Shown here: piece after piece, positions 1-11,074 of the stretch | Layout of the letters: each line of letters starts with the position of its first letter | Numbering within the stretch: the stretch's first letter is position 1 | NCBI GenBank assembly: GCA_944326305.1 | Contig: CALVDL010000004.1 | Location: forward strand, 88,955-152,954 | DNA: 64,000 bases | Reading direction: 5' to 3' | Origin: an uncultured Bacteroidales bacterium | GTDB lineage: Bacteria; Bacteroidota; Bacteroidia; Bacteroidales; UBA932 | Translations under genes and position numbers: made by a program | Notes under the pieces: model-generated | What the model was told of the DNA's origin: nothing | Seen by the model: only the letters and a program-made list of their open reading frames with translations | Databases searched by the model: none

Positions 1-41
1 AACAAAAGGACTGACGTCTTTCTCCGAAAGTCCGCCAGTCC
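1..41 (-). terminator. Rho-independent terminator of the CorC-family gene
   Basis: Read on the minus strand, GGACTG pairs with CAGTCC (plus coordinates 36-41 with 8-13) and an inner CTTTC pairs with GAAAG. The hairpin is followed by TTTTGTT. It lies directly after the stop of the CNNM/CorC gene, where a terminator is expected. Confidence 0.6.
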
Positions 42-49
42 GCTGACTG

Positions 50-1381
50 TTAGTCCTGCACACTGTCCGTCCCGGCTTCTCCGGTGCCGGACGCGCCATT
101 GTTCTTCATCCTTATGTCCTTGACAATTACCTTGTCGATTCTCGCGCCGTCCATATCCACGACCTCGAACTCGAAGTTGCCCCAGACAGCTTTCTCCCCT
201 GCTATCGGGACATGGTCGAGGACATCCAGTATCAGGCCGGCTACGGTAGTATATTCATATTCCTGCACTTCATCATCGAGGTCGAAGTGCATGATGAAAT
301 CATACATAGAGCACTGCCCGTCCACAATCCATCCGTCATTGTTCAGCCTTGCCACTATGTCCGGCTCCTTCTGGTGGTCATCGTTGACTGTCCCGACCAG
401 GGCTTCCATGATGTCCTTGAGTGTGATGATGCCGCAGCATGAGCCGAATTCGTCGCATACAAGCGCACGGCTTATCTTCTTCCTCTTCATGTCCTCAAGG
501 ACAGTATAGACATTCATGTTCTCATGGAAATATACCGGTTCATGGGTCATCTTGCTGAGCTCGAAGCCCTCTTTCCCGACATTCAGTACAAAATCCTTCA
601 AGGAAAGCACCCCCACCACATGGTCGAGATCTCCGTCGACAACAGGATAGGCCTCAAAGATATTTTCCTCTATGGTATGCCTAATCTCCGCCTCGGACAT
701 CTCCAGGTCAAGGAACACTATGTCGTTGCGCAGAGTCATGATGGTGCTTACCTTCAGGTCCCCAAGCGCAAAGACACGGTCAACGATATCCTGCTCCACG
801 GGAGAGACCTCGCCTTCATCCGTACCCTCCTGGATTATGGATTTGATTTCCTCTTCCGTCACCTTCGATTCCTGGGCCTTGACCCCGAGCAGCTTCAGCA
901 CTCCCGCCGTGCTCTTTGCAAGCAGCCAGACAAACGGAGAGGTCAGGACTGAAATGGCCCTCATAGGCCCTGCAACGACCTTGGCGACCTTTTCTGAGGA
1001 GCTCATTGCTATCCTCTTCGGGACAAGTTCCCCGAGAAGGATCGTAAAATATGTGACCACAATCACGATTATGGTCTGCGCCACGGCAGAAGCGGCTCCG
1101 GATGCCATACCCGCATTGGAAAGCACCCTGGTGAACTCGGCTGCGACCTTGTTGCCGGAAAAAATACCGGTAAGGATTCCGATCAAAGTTATGCCTATCT
1201 GGACAGCTGACAGGAACTTGTCAGGGTCTGAAGCAAGCTTCAAGGCTTTTTTCGCTGACTTCTGGCCTTTGTCAGCATCCGTCTGCAGACTGGATTTACG
1301 CGCCGATATAAGCGCTATTTCTGACATTGAGAAAATTCCGTTCAGGAGAATAAGGGCAAAAATGATTATTAGCTCTTCCAT
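50..1381 (-). CDS. CNNM/CorC-family membrane protein (hemolysin-like, DUF21-CBS-CorC_HlyC)
   Basis: A 443-residue inner-membrane protein of the TlyC/CorC/YtfL type, a family linked to magnesium or cobalt transport. The N-terminal 170 residues hold three to four hydrophobic segments typical of DUF21, including one containing GELVPKRIA. They are followed by two CBS domains (about residues 205-330) and a CorC_HlyC domain (about 350-425) with the usual GDxEFEV-type core (here GNFEFEVVDMDG). Length is normal for the family. It is last in the minus-strand series rsfS-ftsH-cdsA-psd, with a 123 bp gap to psd, and I found no convincing promoter in that gap. The transported ion cannot be deduced. The older name hemolysin is historical and should not be read as toxin function. 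Confidence 0.9.
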   Translation of the reverse strand: MEELIIIFALILLNGIFSMSEIALISARKSSLQTDADKGQKSAKKALKLASDPDKFLSAVQIGITLIGILTGIFSGNKVAAEFTRVLSNAGMASGAASAVAQTIIVIVVTYFTILLGELVPKRIAMSSSEKVAKVVAGPMRAISVLTSPFVWLLAKSTAGVLKLLGVKAQESKVTEEEIKSIIQEGTDEGEVSPVEQDIVDRVFALGDLKVSTIMTLRNDIVFLDLEMSEAEIRHTIEENIFEAYPVVDGDLDHVVGVLSLKDFVLNVGKEGFELSKMTHEPVYFHENMNVYTVLEDMKRKKISRALVCDEFGSCCGIITLKDIMEALVGTVNDDHQKEPDIVARLNNDGWIVDGQCSMYDFIMHFDLDDEVQEYEYTTVAGLILDVLDHVPIAGEKAVWGNFEFEVVDMDGARIDKVIVKDIRMKNNGASGTGEAGTDSVQD

Positions 1382-1504
1382 ATCCCCTCCTCCTCACTGA
1401 TTGTATTGTAACTGCACGACAAGGGGACGGAATCGTCCGGCTCGCCGCAAATTTCAAACGTTGCCGGTTGGCTGTTCTGTGCTGTAATCTCGTTCATCTT
1501 ATAA

Positions 1505-2155
1505 TTATAATTCAGCTATAATCGTTTCACAGGCCCTGACCTCATCTCCGATATTCACCTTGATGTCTGCAGTCAGGGGCAGATACATGTCTATCCTGGA
1601 CCCGAACTTTATTATACCGCACTGGGAACCCTTTTCACTGATGTTCCCAACCTTTGCATAACACACTATCCTTCTAGCGAATGTGCCTGCAAGCTGCTTG
1701 AAGAAGACTTCCCCGTACATGTTCTTTACGGCCACGGAAGTATGTTCGTTCAGCTCCGAAGCCTTGGGCAGGAAAGCCAGCAGATATTTCCCGGGATGGT
1801 ATTTGTAATAGGTAACTTCTCCCGAAATGGGCCAGAAGTTGACATGCACATTAAAAAAATCCATATACACAGATACCTGGATGCACTCTCCCTTGATGTA
1901 TTCGCTCTCATAGACCTTGTCTATAATGACAACCTCCCCGTCTGCGACGGATGTCACAGCCCTTTCCCCTGCCGAGGTCTCCCTGTCGGGCACCCTGAAA
2001 AAGTAGAGGACAAAACCCATAAAGAAAATGAAGGCCCCGGCAAGCGGATATGAGACGAACACACAGCTTATATAATGGAGCACGACATAAATCATCAGGG
2101 CGCAGAACGCCCAGATAGCCAATATCGTACCTCTGCCCGCCTTATGGATAGTCAT
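1505..2155 (-). CDS. psd: Phosphatidylserine decarboxylase, short proenzyme type
   Basis: Makes phosphatidylethanolamine from phosphatidylserine at the inner membrane. The 216-residue product is the short Psd-like form. It has two N-terminal hydrophobic segments (about 12-50) and the self-cleavage motif FGSRID near the C-terminus. Ser186 would become the pyruvoyl group, splitting the chain into a large beta and a small (about 31 residue) alpha subunit. The 106 bp upstream gap carries a full-consensus Bacteroidetes promoter, so the gene can be transcribed apart from cdsA. Its position next to cdsA puts two steps of phospholipid synthesis together. Family assignment is secure; activity is inferred from the intact motif. 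Confidence 0.93.
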   Translation of the reverse strand: MTIHKAGRGTILAIWAFCALMIYVVLHYISCVFVSYPLAGAFIFFMGFVLYFFRVPDRETSAGERAVTSVADGEVVIIDKVYESEYIKGECIQVSVYMDFFNVHVNFWPISGEVTYYKYHPGKYLLAFLPKASELNEHTSVAVKNMYGEVFFKQLAGTFARRIVCYAKVGNISEKGSQCGIIKFGSRIDMYLPLTADIKVNIGDEVRACETIIAEL

Positions 2156-2189
2156 GCTTCTACGTATTTTGTATATGAAAAATCCGGTA

Positions 2190-2221
2190 CAAATTTAGAA
2201 ACTGTTTTGATTTTTTTCAAA
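2190..2221 (-). promoter_or_regulatory. Promoter of psd
   Basis: On the minus strand TTTG (2221-2218) is followed after 20 nt by TAAATTTG (2197-2190), a full match to the Bacteroidetes sigma factor consensus TTTG-N19-21-TAnnTTTG. The psd start codon lies 34 nt downstream. Confidence 0.65.
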
Positions 2222-2261
2222 AATTCTTTTATTCCTCTTTCAGGGACAAATTATAGCTTCC

Positions 2262-3102
2262 TCACCATAGAATATTATGTACCATCAGGTAGATGACGCC
2301 GACCGGTATTGCGAAAAGGGCACTGTCGAACCTGTCGAGCATGCCCCCGTGCCCCGGGATAAGGTTGCCGGAATCCTTGAGGGCATAGTGCCTTTTCCAC
2401 TGTGATTCCACCAGGTCTCCGTACACTCCTGAAATATTCATCAGGACAGCCAGTACGATACAGTTCACCAGGCGGTACGATTCCGGAAGGAAACCTGTAC
2501 GGTGCAGTACTATGGCAGTGGCTATAGCCATCAGGAATCCGCCCCAGAAGCCTATCCATGATTTCTTCGGTGATATTTCAGGGAAGAGCTTCTTCCCGAA
2601 TCTCTGGCCGAGTGCCATCCCGAACATGTACGCCCCGACATCGGAAGCCCATATTATGATGAAGAAACCGAGCAGGAGATGTCCGGAAAATTCCCCTCCC
2701 AGAGAAAACACAGCGAAATTCGTAAGCGTCATAGGGACCGCAATATAAAGTATCGCGGTATACAGGTTCGCGAATTTGCCGAAATCCGTCTTGTCCTTCA
2801 CATAAAGCGAATTGATCATGACGATGAAAATAGGGATCATAGCAAGTATCACCAGCCTGCCGGGAAAATTCCAGACATGCCCCCTGTAAAGGAAAGTCAG
2901 GGCGAACAGTGTCACTGCCGCGAATATAGCCAGAGCCCTGGAAAACTTGTACTCGTCCCCCATCGTCATCTTGAAGAACTCGTGCATCATGGTCGCCATG
3001 ATAAAGATCATGACAGCCGCAAACAGATACTTGTTCAGGAGCAGGGCCACCACCATGACGGCGACGAATCCTGCCCCTGAAAGAGCCCTTATGATTAAAT
3101 TC

Positions 3103-3113
<11 letters not shown>
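2262..3113 (-). CDS. cdsA: Phosphatidate cytidylyltransferase (CDP-diglyceride synthase)
   Basis: Converts phosphatidic acid and CTP to CDP-diacylglycerol, the branch point for all phospholipids. The 283-residue polytopic protein has about seven to eight hydrophobic segments. Near the C-terminus it has the complete CdsA signature: SQWKRHYALKDSG followed by HGGMLDRFD. The start overlaps the end of ftsH by 11 bp, which indicates translational coupling in a rsfS-ftsH-cdsA operon, an arrangement common in this phylum. The next gene, psd, uses a downstream product of the same pathway. Confidence 0.95.
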
Positions 3114-5121
<2,008 letters not shown>

Positions 5122-5155
5122 TCTTGATATAAAAAGGTTTGGGTCATGCAGAAGC

Positions 5156-5512
5156 CTACATGTTGTCGGAATATTCCGTCCTGCCGGCATCCGCCCACAG
5201 ATCCTCGAGCCTGTAGAAATCCCTGTACTGGGTCTGGAAGACATGCACCACTATGTCGCCGTAATCAATGATTATCCAGAAGGCATTCTCCTTTCCCTGG
5301 GATCTCAGAGGTTTCCTGCCACAGCCGGAAATCATCTTGTCCTCCACGTTATCGGCTATGGCAGAAACATTTGTTGTAGATTCTGCACTGCATACGATAA
5401 AATAGTCAGAGATGGCTGTACCGATTTTTTTCAGGTCAAGGGAAACGATGTTCTGCCCCTTCTTCTCGAGCATTGCGTCTGCTATGACATCAAGTTCGTT
5501 CTTATGATTCAT
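5156..5512 (-). CDS. rsfS: Ribosome silencing factor RsfS/Iojap
   Basis: Binds ribosomal protein uL14 and blocks subunit joining during starvation. I choose the ATG at 5512 (MNHKNELDV..., 118 residues). The frame stays open to 5572, but that extension is not family-like and would cover the divergent promoter region. The Iojap core is clear: DxADAMLEKKGQNIVSLDL, SDYFIVCSAEST and an IDYGDIVVHVF strand. It is first in the rsfS-ftsH-cdsA series, 34 bp before the ftsH start, and is divergent from birA. Confidence 0.93.
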   Translation of the reverse strand: MNHKNELDVIADAMLEKKGQNIVSLDLKKIGTAISDYFIVCSAESTTNVSAIADNVEDKMISGCGRKPLRSQGKENAFWIIIDYGDIVVHVFQTQYRDFYRLEDLWADAGRTEYSDNM

Positions 5513-5533
5513 CTTTTTTGAATATTCTGATAT

Positions 5534-5555
5534 TAAATTTGCAGACGCAAATATA
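5534..5555. promoter_or_regulatory. Divergent -7 boxes for birA (+) and rsfS (-)
   Basis: In the 59 bp between the rsfS and birA starts, TAAATTTG (5534-5541, plus) and TATATTTG (5555-5548, minus) both match the TAnnTTTG -7 element. They lie 31 and 36 nt before the respective start codons. No TTTG at the ideal 19-21 nt spacing is present for either. Confidence 0.45.
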
Positions 5556-5571
5556 AACAAAATCTGCACCA

Positions 5572-6327
5572 ATGAAAAATATGACAGATATTATATGGTA
5601 TGAAACCATTGATTCTACAAACAACCAGGCAAAAAGACTCCTGCCTGACATATCCGGCACCACCATCATTGCAGCCAGGAACCAGACGGCAGGACGCGGC
5701 CAGAGGGGGAACACGTGGAACAGCGAACCGGGCAGCAACCTTACCTTCAGCATGATATTCAAATCAGACCACGGGCCGGCCGGCAGCATACCGGCAGACT
5801 GCCAGTTTGTCATAAGCGAGGCGGCGGCCTTGGGCGTTAAGGATTTTCTGTCATCCGAAGGAGTGGAGTCAAGGATCAAATGGCCCAATGACATCTACGT
5901 ATCCGACAGCAAAATATGCGGAATTCTCATAGAAAACACCATAAACAGCGGAAAACTGACCGGAAGCATAGTGGGTATCGGACTGAATCTCAACCAGAAG
6001 ACATTCCCTCCTGAAATCCCGAATCCCGTTTCCCTTTCCCTTGTCACCGGCAGGGCATATGCCCCGGAAGAGGTGCTGCCGGAACTTGCCGCTGCAATAC
6101 TCGCACGCATGGATGAAGCGGTATCGTATCCGGACCGCCTCCGCGCCGGATATTTAGGTTCCATGTACAGGAAAGACATCCCTGCCCGCTATACAGACTG
6201 CAGGAGCGGGAAAGAATTCACCGGCATAATACGCGGAATATCAGACGCCTCCCTCCTTCAGGTTGAACAGGAGGACGGGAAAATTGAAGAGTTTTCTTTC
6301 AAGGAGATAGCCTATATCATCTCATAG
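5572..6327 (+). CDS. birA: Biotin--[acetyl-CoA-carboxylase] ligase
   Basis: Attaches biotin to the biotin carboxyl carrier protein. The 251-residue product is the short form with the catalytic domain only and no N-terminal DNA-binding helix-turn-helix, so it should not act as a repressor. Characteristic motifs are the biotinyl-AMP loop GRGQRGNTW (about 42-50), KWPNDIYV (about 103-110) with the catalytic lysine, and KICGILIE. The small C-terminal SH3-like domain is present. It is divergent from rsfS, and its 3-prime end overlaps the convergent rpe gene by 11 bp. The divergent birA/rsfS arrangement is, as I recall, conserved in Bacteroidetes. Confidence 0.94.
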   Translation: MKNMTDIIWYETIDSTNNQAKRLLPDISGTTIIAARNQTAGRGQRGNTWNSEPGSNLTFSMIFKSDHGPAGSIPADCQFVISEAAALGVKDFLSSEGVESRIKWPNDIYVSDSKICGILIENTINSGKLTGSIVGIGLNLNQKTFPPEIPNPVSLSLVTGRAYAPEEVLPELAAAILARMDEAVSYPDRLRAGYLGSMYRKDIPARYTDCRSGKEFTGIIRGISDASLLQVEQEDGKIEEFSFKEIAYIIS

Positions 6328-6955
6328 CTGCAACAGCAGCGGCAGGGTCGGAGGCCTTGAAAACAGCGCTTCCGGCCACAAGTATGTCTGCCCCGGCCTC
6401 CGCCAGAGCGGCCGCATTGACCGGTGACACACCTCCGTCCACCTCTATCTTCACGTCCAGTCCCCTGCGCAGGATCTCCATCTTGAGTGTCCTTACCCTT
6501 TCATAGGTGGTCTCTATGAATTTCTGGCCCCCGAATCCGGCAAATACAGACATCACCAGGACAAAGTCACAGCTTTCCAGATACGGGAACACTCTTTCTA
6601 CCGGGACATCCGGATTGAATGCGATTCCCGCCTTCATGCCGCAGGAATGTATCAGGCCCATTACCGAAAGCGGTGCCTCCATGGCTTCCAGATGTGCGCT
6701 GAGCATGGCAATACCAGTCTTTGCGAACCGCTCCACATACTTTTCGGGATGCACGATCATAAGATGCGCGTCCATCGGCCTGGCCGCCTTCGAGGCTATG
6801 GCCTCCACAACAGGGAAACCATATGAGATGTTCGGGACAAACACCCCGTCCATTATATCAAGGTGGAAAAGGTCTGCGTGGGAGTTGACTGTCTCTACGT
6901 CATGCTCCAGATGCAGGAAATCCGCTGAAAGCATCGAAGGAGCTATCTGTACCAT
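6317..6955 (-). CDS. rpe: Ribulose-phosphate 3-epimerase
   Basis: Interconverts ribulose-5-phosphate and xylulose-5-phosphate in the pentose phosphate pathway. I place the start at 6955 (MVQIAPSMLSADF, typical of the family). An ATG at 6982 in the same frame would overlap pepD. The TIM-barrel metal and catalytic residues are present: HLDIMDG with F/VPN following, MDAHLMI, and EVDGGV. One oddity is that the signature usually written MSVNPGFGGQ here reads MSVFAGFGGQ, so the Asn-Pro pair is lost while the Gly-rich loop remains. Length (212) is near the usual 215-225. Confidence 0.92.
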   Translation of the reverse strand: MVQIAPSMLSADFLHLEHDVETVNSHADLFHLDIMDGVFVPNISYGFPVVEAIASKAARPMDAHLMIVHPEKYVERFAKTGIAMLSAHLEAMEAPLSVMGLIHSCGMKAGIAFNPDVPVERVFPYLESCDFVLVMSVFAGFGGQKFIETTYERVRTLKMEILRRGLDVKIEVDGGVSPVNAAALAEAGADILVAGSAVFKASDPAAAVAAMR

Positions 6956-6965
6956 ATCATGGAAT

Positions 6966-8405
6966 TTATCTTGTTGATTCACTGTAGGTCATGATGACAT
7001 CATCCAGCAGCAAGACGAATTTGTCAAGGGATTTCAGGTCAAGCCTTTCCCCCGGGGCATGCACTCCCCTGAGCGTCGGGCCGAATGAAATCATGTCAAG
7101 GTCCGGGTATTTGTTCAGGAAAAGCCCGCATTCGAGCCCGGCGTGGATTGCCTTTACGGCCGGCTCTGTAGAGAAGAGCTTCTCGTATGACCTCCTGCAG
7201 ACTTCAAGTAGAGCGGAATTCATGTCAGGTTTCCATCCCGGGTATTCGGAAGCGTGTGTGACCTCCGCGCCGGCAAGACTGAAACATGCCTCCACCTTCG
7301 CCGCAGCGCATCTGCATTTTGATACGACAGACGACCTCTGGCTTGTACCTACGCGTATCACGCCAGGTTCTGTCATCTTGACCGATGCAAGGTTTGAGGA
7401 GGTCTCGACAAGCCCCGGAATATCAAGGCTCATCTCCAGAACACCGTGCGGGGCTGCAAACAGAGATCTGACAAGTCCCTGTGACACCACCGGATCAATT
7501 GCAGCGGCGGATACATCCTCAATGCAGGTAATTTCCGCACAAACGTCAGGATCCGAGGCAGCAAATTCGGCTTTCAGGTCTTTTATGAAATCACCGAACC
7601 TGCCTACGGTCTCCTCCGGAGCCTTGACAGCAATGACTGCTTCTGCCTCACGTGCAATCGCGTTGCGCTTGTTGCCACCGCCTATGCTGCAGAGATCAAA
7701 ACCATGCTCAGATTCCATGTAGAGGAACCTTGCAAGCTGCTGGAGGGCATTACAGCGTCCTTTATTTATGTCATCACCGCTGTGGCCACCTAAACAATTG
7801 AATATCTTCATTTTTAACAAAAAAGTATTTGACTGTAACTTTTTTGTTTTGTATCGGAATTGCGCCGTTGTATCGATTCCGCCGGCACATCCTACGAAAA
7901 GTTCGCCCTCATCTTCAGAGTCGAGGTTGATAAGTATCTTTCCGGAGAAAAAACCCGGTTCAATAGCGTTCGCCCCGTCGAGGCCGGTCTCCTCGGACAC
8001 AGTGAAAAGGCTTTCAATCCGGCCAGTCGGTGCAGGATCTTCAACGGCTGCAAGAGCTGCCGCCATGCCGATACCGCAGTCAGCCCCGAGGGTAGTGTCC
8101 CTGGCAATCATCCACCCGTCTTCAATCACATACTTTATCGGATCCCTGGAGAAATCATGCTCCACACCTGAATTCTTCTCGCATACCATATCGGAATGGC
8201 TCTGGAGCACCAGGACGGGAACATTTTCCTTTCCCTCTGCGGCTTCCTTGATAATCAGGACATTGCCTGTCTTGTCTGTTTTACACTGGAGTGAACGGGC
8301 TGCAGCGAACTGCTGCAGATAAGCAATGATCTGCTCCTCATGCCCGGACTCACGTGGAACCCGGGTGATTTCCTTGAAGATTTCAAGAACCCTGTCTGAA
8401 TTCAT
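6966..8405 (-). CDS. pepD: Aminoacyl-histidine dipeptidase (peptidase D, M20 family)
   Basis: A cytosolic zinc dipeptidase that cleaves Xaa-His and other dipeptides. The 479-residue protein is the usual length for PepD. The M20 metal-binding sequence is seen as HSDMVCEKN (about 80), TLGADCGIG, the catalytic EETGLDG (about 150), NLDSEDEGE, and the C-terminal HAGLECG. Between about residues 185 and 215 lies the lid/dimerisation entry FNCLGGHSGDDINKGR. The codons just before it are unusually AT-rich, with runs of A and T, but the frame is intact. It ends 11 bp before the chosen rpe start. Confidence 0.93.
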   Translation of the reverse strand: MNSDRVLEIFKEITRVPRESGHEEQIIAYLQQFAAARSLQCKTDKTGNVLIIKEAAEGKENVPVLVLQSHSDMVCEKNSGVEHDFSRDPIKYVIEDGWMIARDTTLGADCGIGMAAALAAVEDPAPTGRIESLFTVSEETGLDGANAIEPGFFSGKILINLDSEDEGELFVGCAGGIDTTAQFRYKTKKLQSNTFLLKMKIFNCLGGHSGDDINKGRCNALQQLARFLYMESEHGFDLCSIGGGNKRNAIAREAEAVIAVKAPEETVGRFGDFIKDLKAEFAASDPDVCAEITCIEDVSAAAIDPVVSQGLVRSLFAAPHGVLEMSLDIPGLVETSSNLASVKMTEPGVIRVGTSQRSSVVSKCRCAAAKVEACFSLAGAEVTHASEYPGWKPDMNSALLEVCRRSYEKLFSTEPAVKAIHAGLECGLFLNKYPDLDMISFGPTLRGVHAPGERLDLKSLDKFVLLLDDVIMTYSESTR

Positions 8406-8432
8406 ATAATGGTATAATTATGCGGCAGCCAT

Positions 8433-9860
8433 CTACCTCACAGGCACGAGCATCTTCTCGATATCGGTGACGTACTGCTTGAAATTCTTGTCAATAGTCA
8501 TCAGATCGGATACCGTAGTGCATGCATGCAGTACGGTAGCATGGTCCTTCCCTCCGAGTTCGGCACCGATAGTTGCCAAAGAGCAGTTGATCAGGCTCCT
8601 GCTCATATACATGGCAATCTGTCTCGCCTGCACTATCTGACGCTTCCTCGACTTGGAGAGCAAGGTGTCGCGGGTAATGTTGAAATAGTCGCAGACAGCT
8701 TTCTGGACCTTGTCGATGGTAATGTCAACCTCCTTCTCCCCTACAATATTCTCTGTGATATGCTCCGCCATCCCCACTGTCACCTCCTTGTGCGCCAGCG
8801 TAGCGTTGGCTATAAGGGAAATCAGCGTCCCCTCAAGTTCGCGGAAATTGGAAGTGATCCTTGTCGCAAGATAGATAAGCACATCATCGTTTATGGACAC
8901 TCCCTCCCTGAAGCTCCTTGCCTTCAGCATGGCAAGACGCGTGGAGAAATCCGGTTTTGTAAGCTCCACGGAAAGTCCCCATTTGAGGCGGGAAAGAAGC
9001 CTTTCCTCGAAGTTCTGCAGATCCACGGGAGGCCTGTCAGACGTAAATATCAGCTGCTTTCCGGACTGATGCAGATGGTTGAATATGTGGAAGAACGCAT
9101 TCTGGGTCCCCGGAGATACGAGCTCCTGGATGTCATCGACTATCAGTACATCCATCTTCATGTAGAATGCGAGGAAATCGACCAGCTTGTTCTTCACGCT
9201 GACCGCATCCATGTACTGTGTCTTGAACCTGTTTGCGGGCACATACAGTACAACAAGCTCCGGATGCTTCTCCTTTATCGCGATACCGATAGCCTGAGCC
9301 AGGTGTGTCTTGCCGAGCCCCGGGCCTCCGAAAAGGAACAGCGGGTTGAACGGCGTCTTGCCTGGGGCATCGGAAATGCTTTCCCCGGCAGTAATGCCCA
9401 TCTTGTTGCATTCACCCTCAATGAGGTTGCCGAAACAGTATATGGGATTGAGCTGCGGATTTACCTGCACCCTGTGTGTCGCTGTGCCGGGAAAGACTAG
9501 TGGACCCGGATTGGCTGCCTGGGCACAGGAACTCGAGATGTTTATCGCTTTATTGACCGGAGCATGGCCATGGGCCGCAGGGTATGTCATCGGAGGCTGC
9601 ACAGTCACAGGCTTCACCATGTACTGGAGCTTCGCCCCGGTCCCGAGCTCCCTTTTGAGGGTCTTTTTCAGGACATCGAGAAAGCACTCCTCCAGATACT
9701 CGCGGAAAAACTCCGTCGGCACTTCGACTGTAAGAGTGGAGTCAACCAGAGAAACGGGTCTTATGGGTTTGAACCAGACAGCGAACTGCTGAGGTTCCAC
9801 TATCTGCTCGATAATCCGAAGACAGTTGTTCCATGCGACAATGTGTTTCTCTGAAAGCAT
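8433..9860 (-). CDS. dnaA: Chromosomal replication initiator protein DnaA
   Basis: Binds DnaA boxes and opens the replication origin. The 475-residue protein shows all four domains. Domain I is at about 1-85, followed by a variable linker. The AAA+ domain has Walker A GGPGLGKTH (178-186), Walker B VLIVDDIQ and sensor I FTSDRPP. The C-terminal helix-turn-helix carries the DnaA signature GGKDHATVLHACTTV. It is preceded by a 280 bp AT-rich intergenic region. No gene known from the dnaA-dnaN-recF order lies next to it, as is usual in Bacteroidetes. Confidence 0.97.
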   Translation of the reverse strand: MLSEKHIVAWNNCLRIIEQIVEPQQFAVWFKPIRPVSLVDSTLTVEVPTEFFREYLEECFLDVLKKTLKRELGTGAKLQYMVKPVTVQPPMTYPAAHGHAPVNKAINISSSCAQAANPGPLVFPGTATHRVQVNPQLNPIYCFGNLIEGECNKMGITAGESISDAPGKTPFNPLFLFGGPGLGKTHLAQAIGIAIKEKHPELVVLYVPANRFKTQYMDAVSVKNKLVDFLAFYMKMDVLIVDDIQELVSPGTQNAFFHIFNHLHQSGKQLIFTSDRPPVDLQNFEERLLSRLKWGLSVELTKPDFSTRLAMLKARSFREGVSINDDVLIYLATRITSNFRELEGTLISLIANATLAHKEVTVGMAEHITENIVGEKEVDITIDKVQKAVCDYFNITRDTLLSKSRKRQIVQARQIAMYMSRSLINCSLATIGAELGGKDHATVLHACTTVSDLMTIDKNFKQYVTDIEKMLVPVR

Positions 9861-10118
9861 TTGATTTTGATGTCCGGTTAAATTTGATTACTACAAGTTT
9901 GTCTCAAAACGGTTACAAAGGTGGTGAAAAAAATTTTTATAATTTTATCAATTATCTATTGCTTATTATCTTTTTTTTACATCAACCGTTTTTTGTTTCT
10001 GTAGCTAATCTGTTTTTATAAGATATTGATTTACAATACTTTAAAAAATATAAAAATACCCAAACATCAAATAATCACGTTATAGCAATTTAGAATAATT
10101 ATAAATTAATAAAATCGT
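9861..10118. other. AT-rich region upstream of dnaA
   Basis: This stretch is very AT-rich compared with its flanks and holds no credible gene. It contains a 9 bp inverted repeat, AAAACGGTT (9906-9914) and AACCGTTTT (9984-9992), and long A and T runs. I searched by eye for DnaA boxes (TTATNCACA) and found none, so an origin is possible but not supported. The dnaA promoter must lie here, but no clean TAnnTTTG box is visible on the minus strand. Confidence 0.5.
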
Positions 10119-10140
10119 CCGGAAACCTTTGGCATTCCGG
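10119..10140 (-). terminator. Likely terminator after the MCE/MlaD gene
   Basis: CCGGAA and TTCCGG form a 6 bp stem with an inner CC/GG pairing. Read on the minus strand, it is followed by ACGATTTTATT. It abuts the stop codon of the mlaD-like gene. The T-tract is imperfect. Confidence 0.5.
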
Positions 10141-11055
10141 TCAGAATATAGAAATTCTAATGTATTTTTTGGGGTTTTCTTCTATTTTTTTCAAGAGTCT
10201 GTCGGCATCCGAAATCAGCGCCTCGAAAGAATCATATACCTTTCCGTCATAGAGAAGCTTCCCGAGAGTGCCGTCCGGATCCTGGAGACTTTCCATAAAA
10301 CCCTTGAACGAAAGTACGAGCCCTTCTATGTCCGCCCTGCCGAGGGATGCCGCCACGGAATCCACCCCCGATATTGCGCTGTCCGCCTTAACGGCCACCG
10401 AATCCAGCCTGGCGCTGAAGGATACCATATTGTCGATGAAAAGTTCAAGCTCGTCCGACCTGTTCCCCAGGACGGAGGAAATCTTCCTCGCTTCATACAT
10501 GGTCCCGTCAAGTTTCTGCAGTATGCCACGCAGAGCGTCCCTGTTCTCCTTGCCGAGCACTTCATTCAGGGAAACTGCCACGGAATCCAGGTTCTCCACA
10601 GCACTCGCCGCCTTTGCCAGCAGCGGTGCCATCTGCTCCGAGATAGAAGCGAGCATGTCAGGCTGTGAAGAAGGGGCCAGGACAGCACCGTCCTTCGCAT
10701 TGACCTCCGACACGCCATGGTCTATGCGGATAGCCTTCCCGCCCATGATGTCACGGCTGTATATTGTCATTTTCGAATCTTCCGGGATACGGAATTTCTT
10801 CAGGACCGAGCATGTGACATCAAAACGGTCGGTCCCAGGATTGTATTCGACCGAAGCAACCGTACCGGCCTTGTACCCTTTGATATATACCGGATCCGAC
10901 TGCACAAGCCCTTCTATATTGTCATAGGATGACACTACGTACATCTCTCTGTTGAATATATCCTTCCCCCGCAGGAAGTTGATTACGAAAAAAGAAATCA
11001 GCAGCACTGCCAGCACGAAGCAACCGATCTTGAATTCTCTGGTGATTTTTTTCAT
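10141..11055 (-). CDS. MCE/MlaD-family lipid transport protein
   Basis: A periplasmic substrate-binding component of an MCE lipid transport system, anchored to the inner membrane. The 304 residues comprise one N-terminal transmembrane helix (about 10-28, GCFVLAVLLISFFVINFL) and one MCE domain (about 38-115, with the PVYIKGYKAGTV core and the IMGGKAIRI strand). A long C-terminal helical/coiled-coil part follows, with repeated VxxLDSVA-like segments. No mlaE/mlaF permease or ATPase genes are adjacent. It lies downstream of the amidase and upstream of dnaA on the same strand. A -7 box precedes it. Confidence 0.88.
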   Translation of the reverse strand: MKKITREFKIGCFVLAVLLISFFVINFLRGKDIFNREMYVVSSYDNIEGLVQSDPVYIKGYKAGTVASVEYNPGTDRFDVTCSVLKKFRIPEDSKMTIYSRDIMGGKAIRIDHGVSEVNAKDGAVLAPSSQPDMLASISEQMAPLLAKAASAVENLDSVAVSLNEVLGKENRDALRGILQKLDGTMYEARKISSVLGNRSDELELFIDNMVSFSARLDSVAVKADSAISGVDSVAASLGRADIEGLVLSFKGFMESLQDPDGTLGKLLYDGKVYDSFEALISDADRLLKKIEENPKKYIRISIF

Positions 11056-11074
11056 AGCAGTATGATTTTTCTCC

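Noticed and set aside
5122..5244. N-terminal extension of ftsH
   Set aside because: Would overlap most of the rsfS 3-prime end; the ATG at 5121 gives a normal FtsH N-terminus.
7795..7860. AT-rich patch inside pepD, suspected insertion
   Set aside because: The frame and the PepD sequence continue through it (FNCLGGHSGDD), so it is coding sequence with unusual codons.
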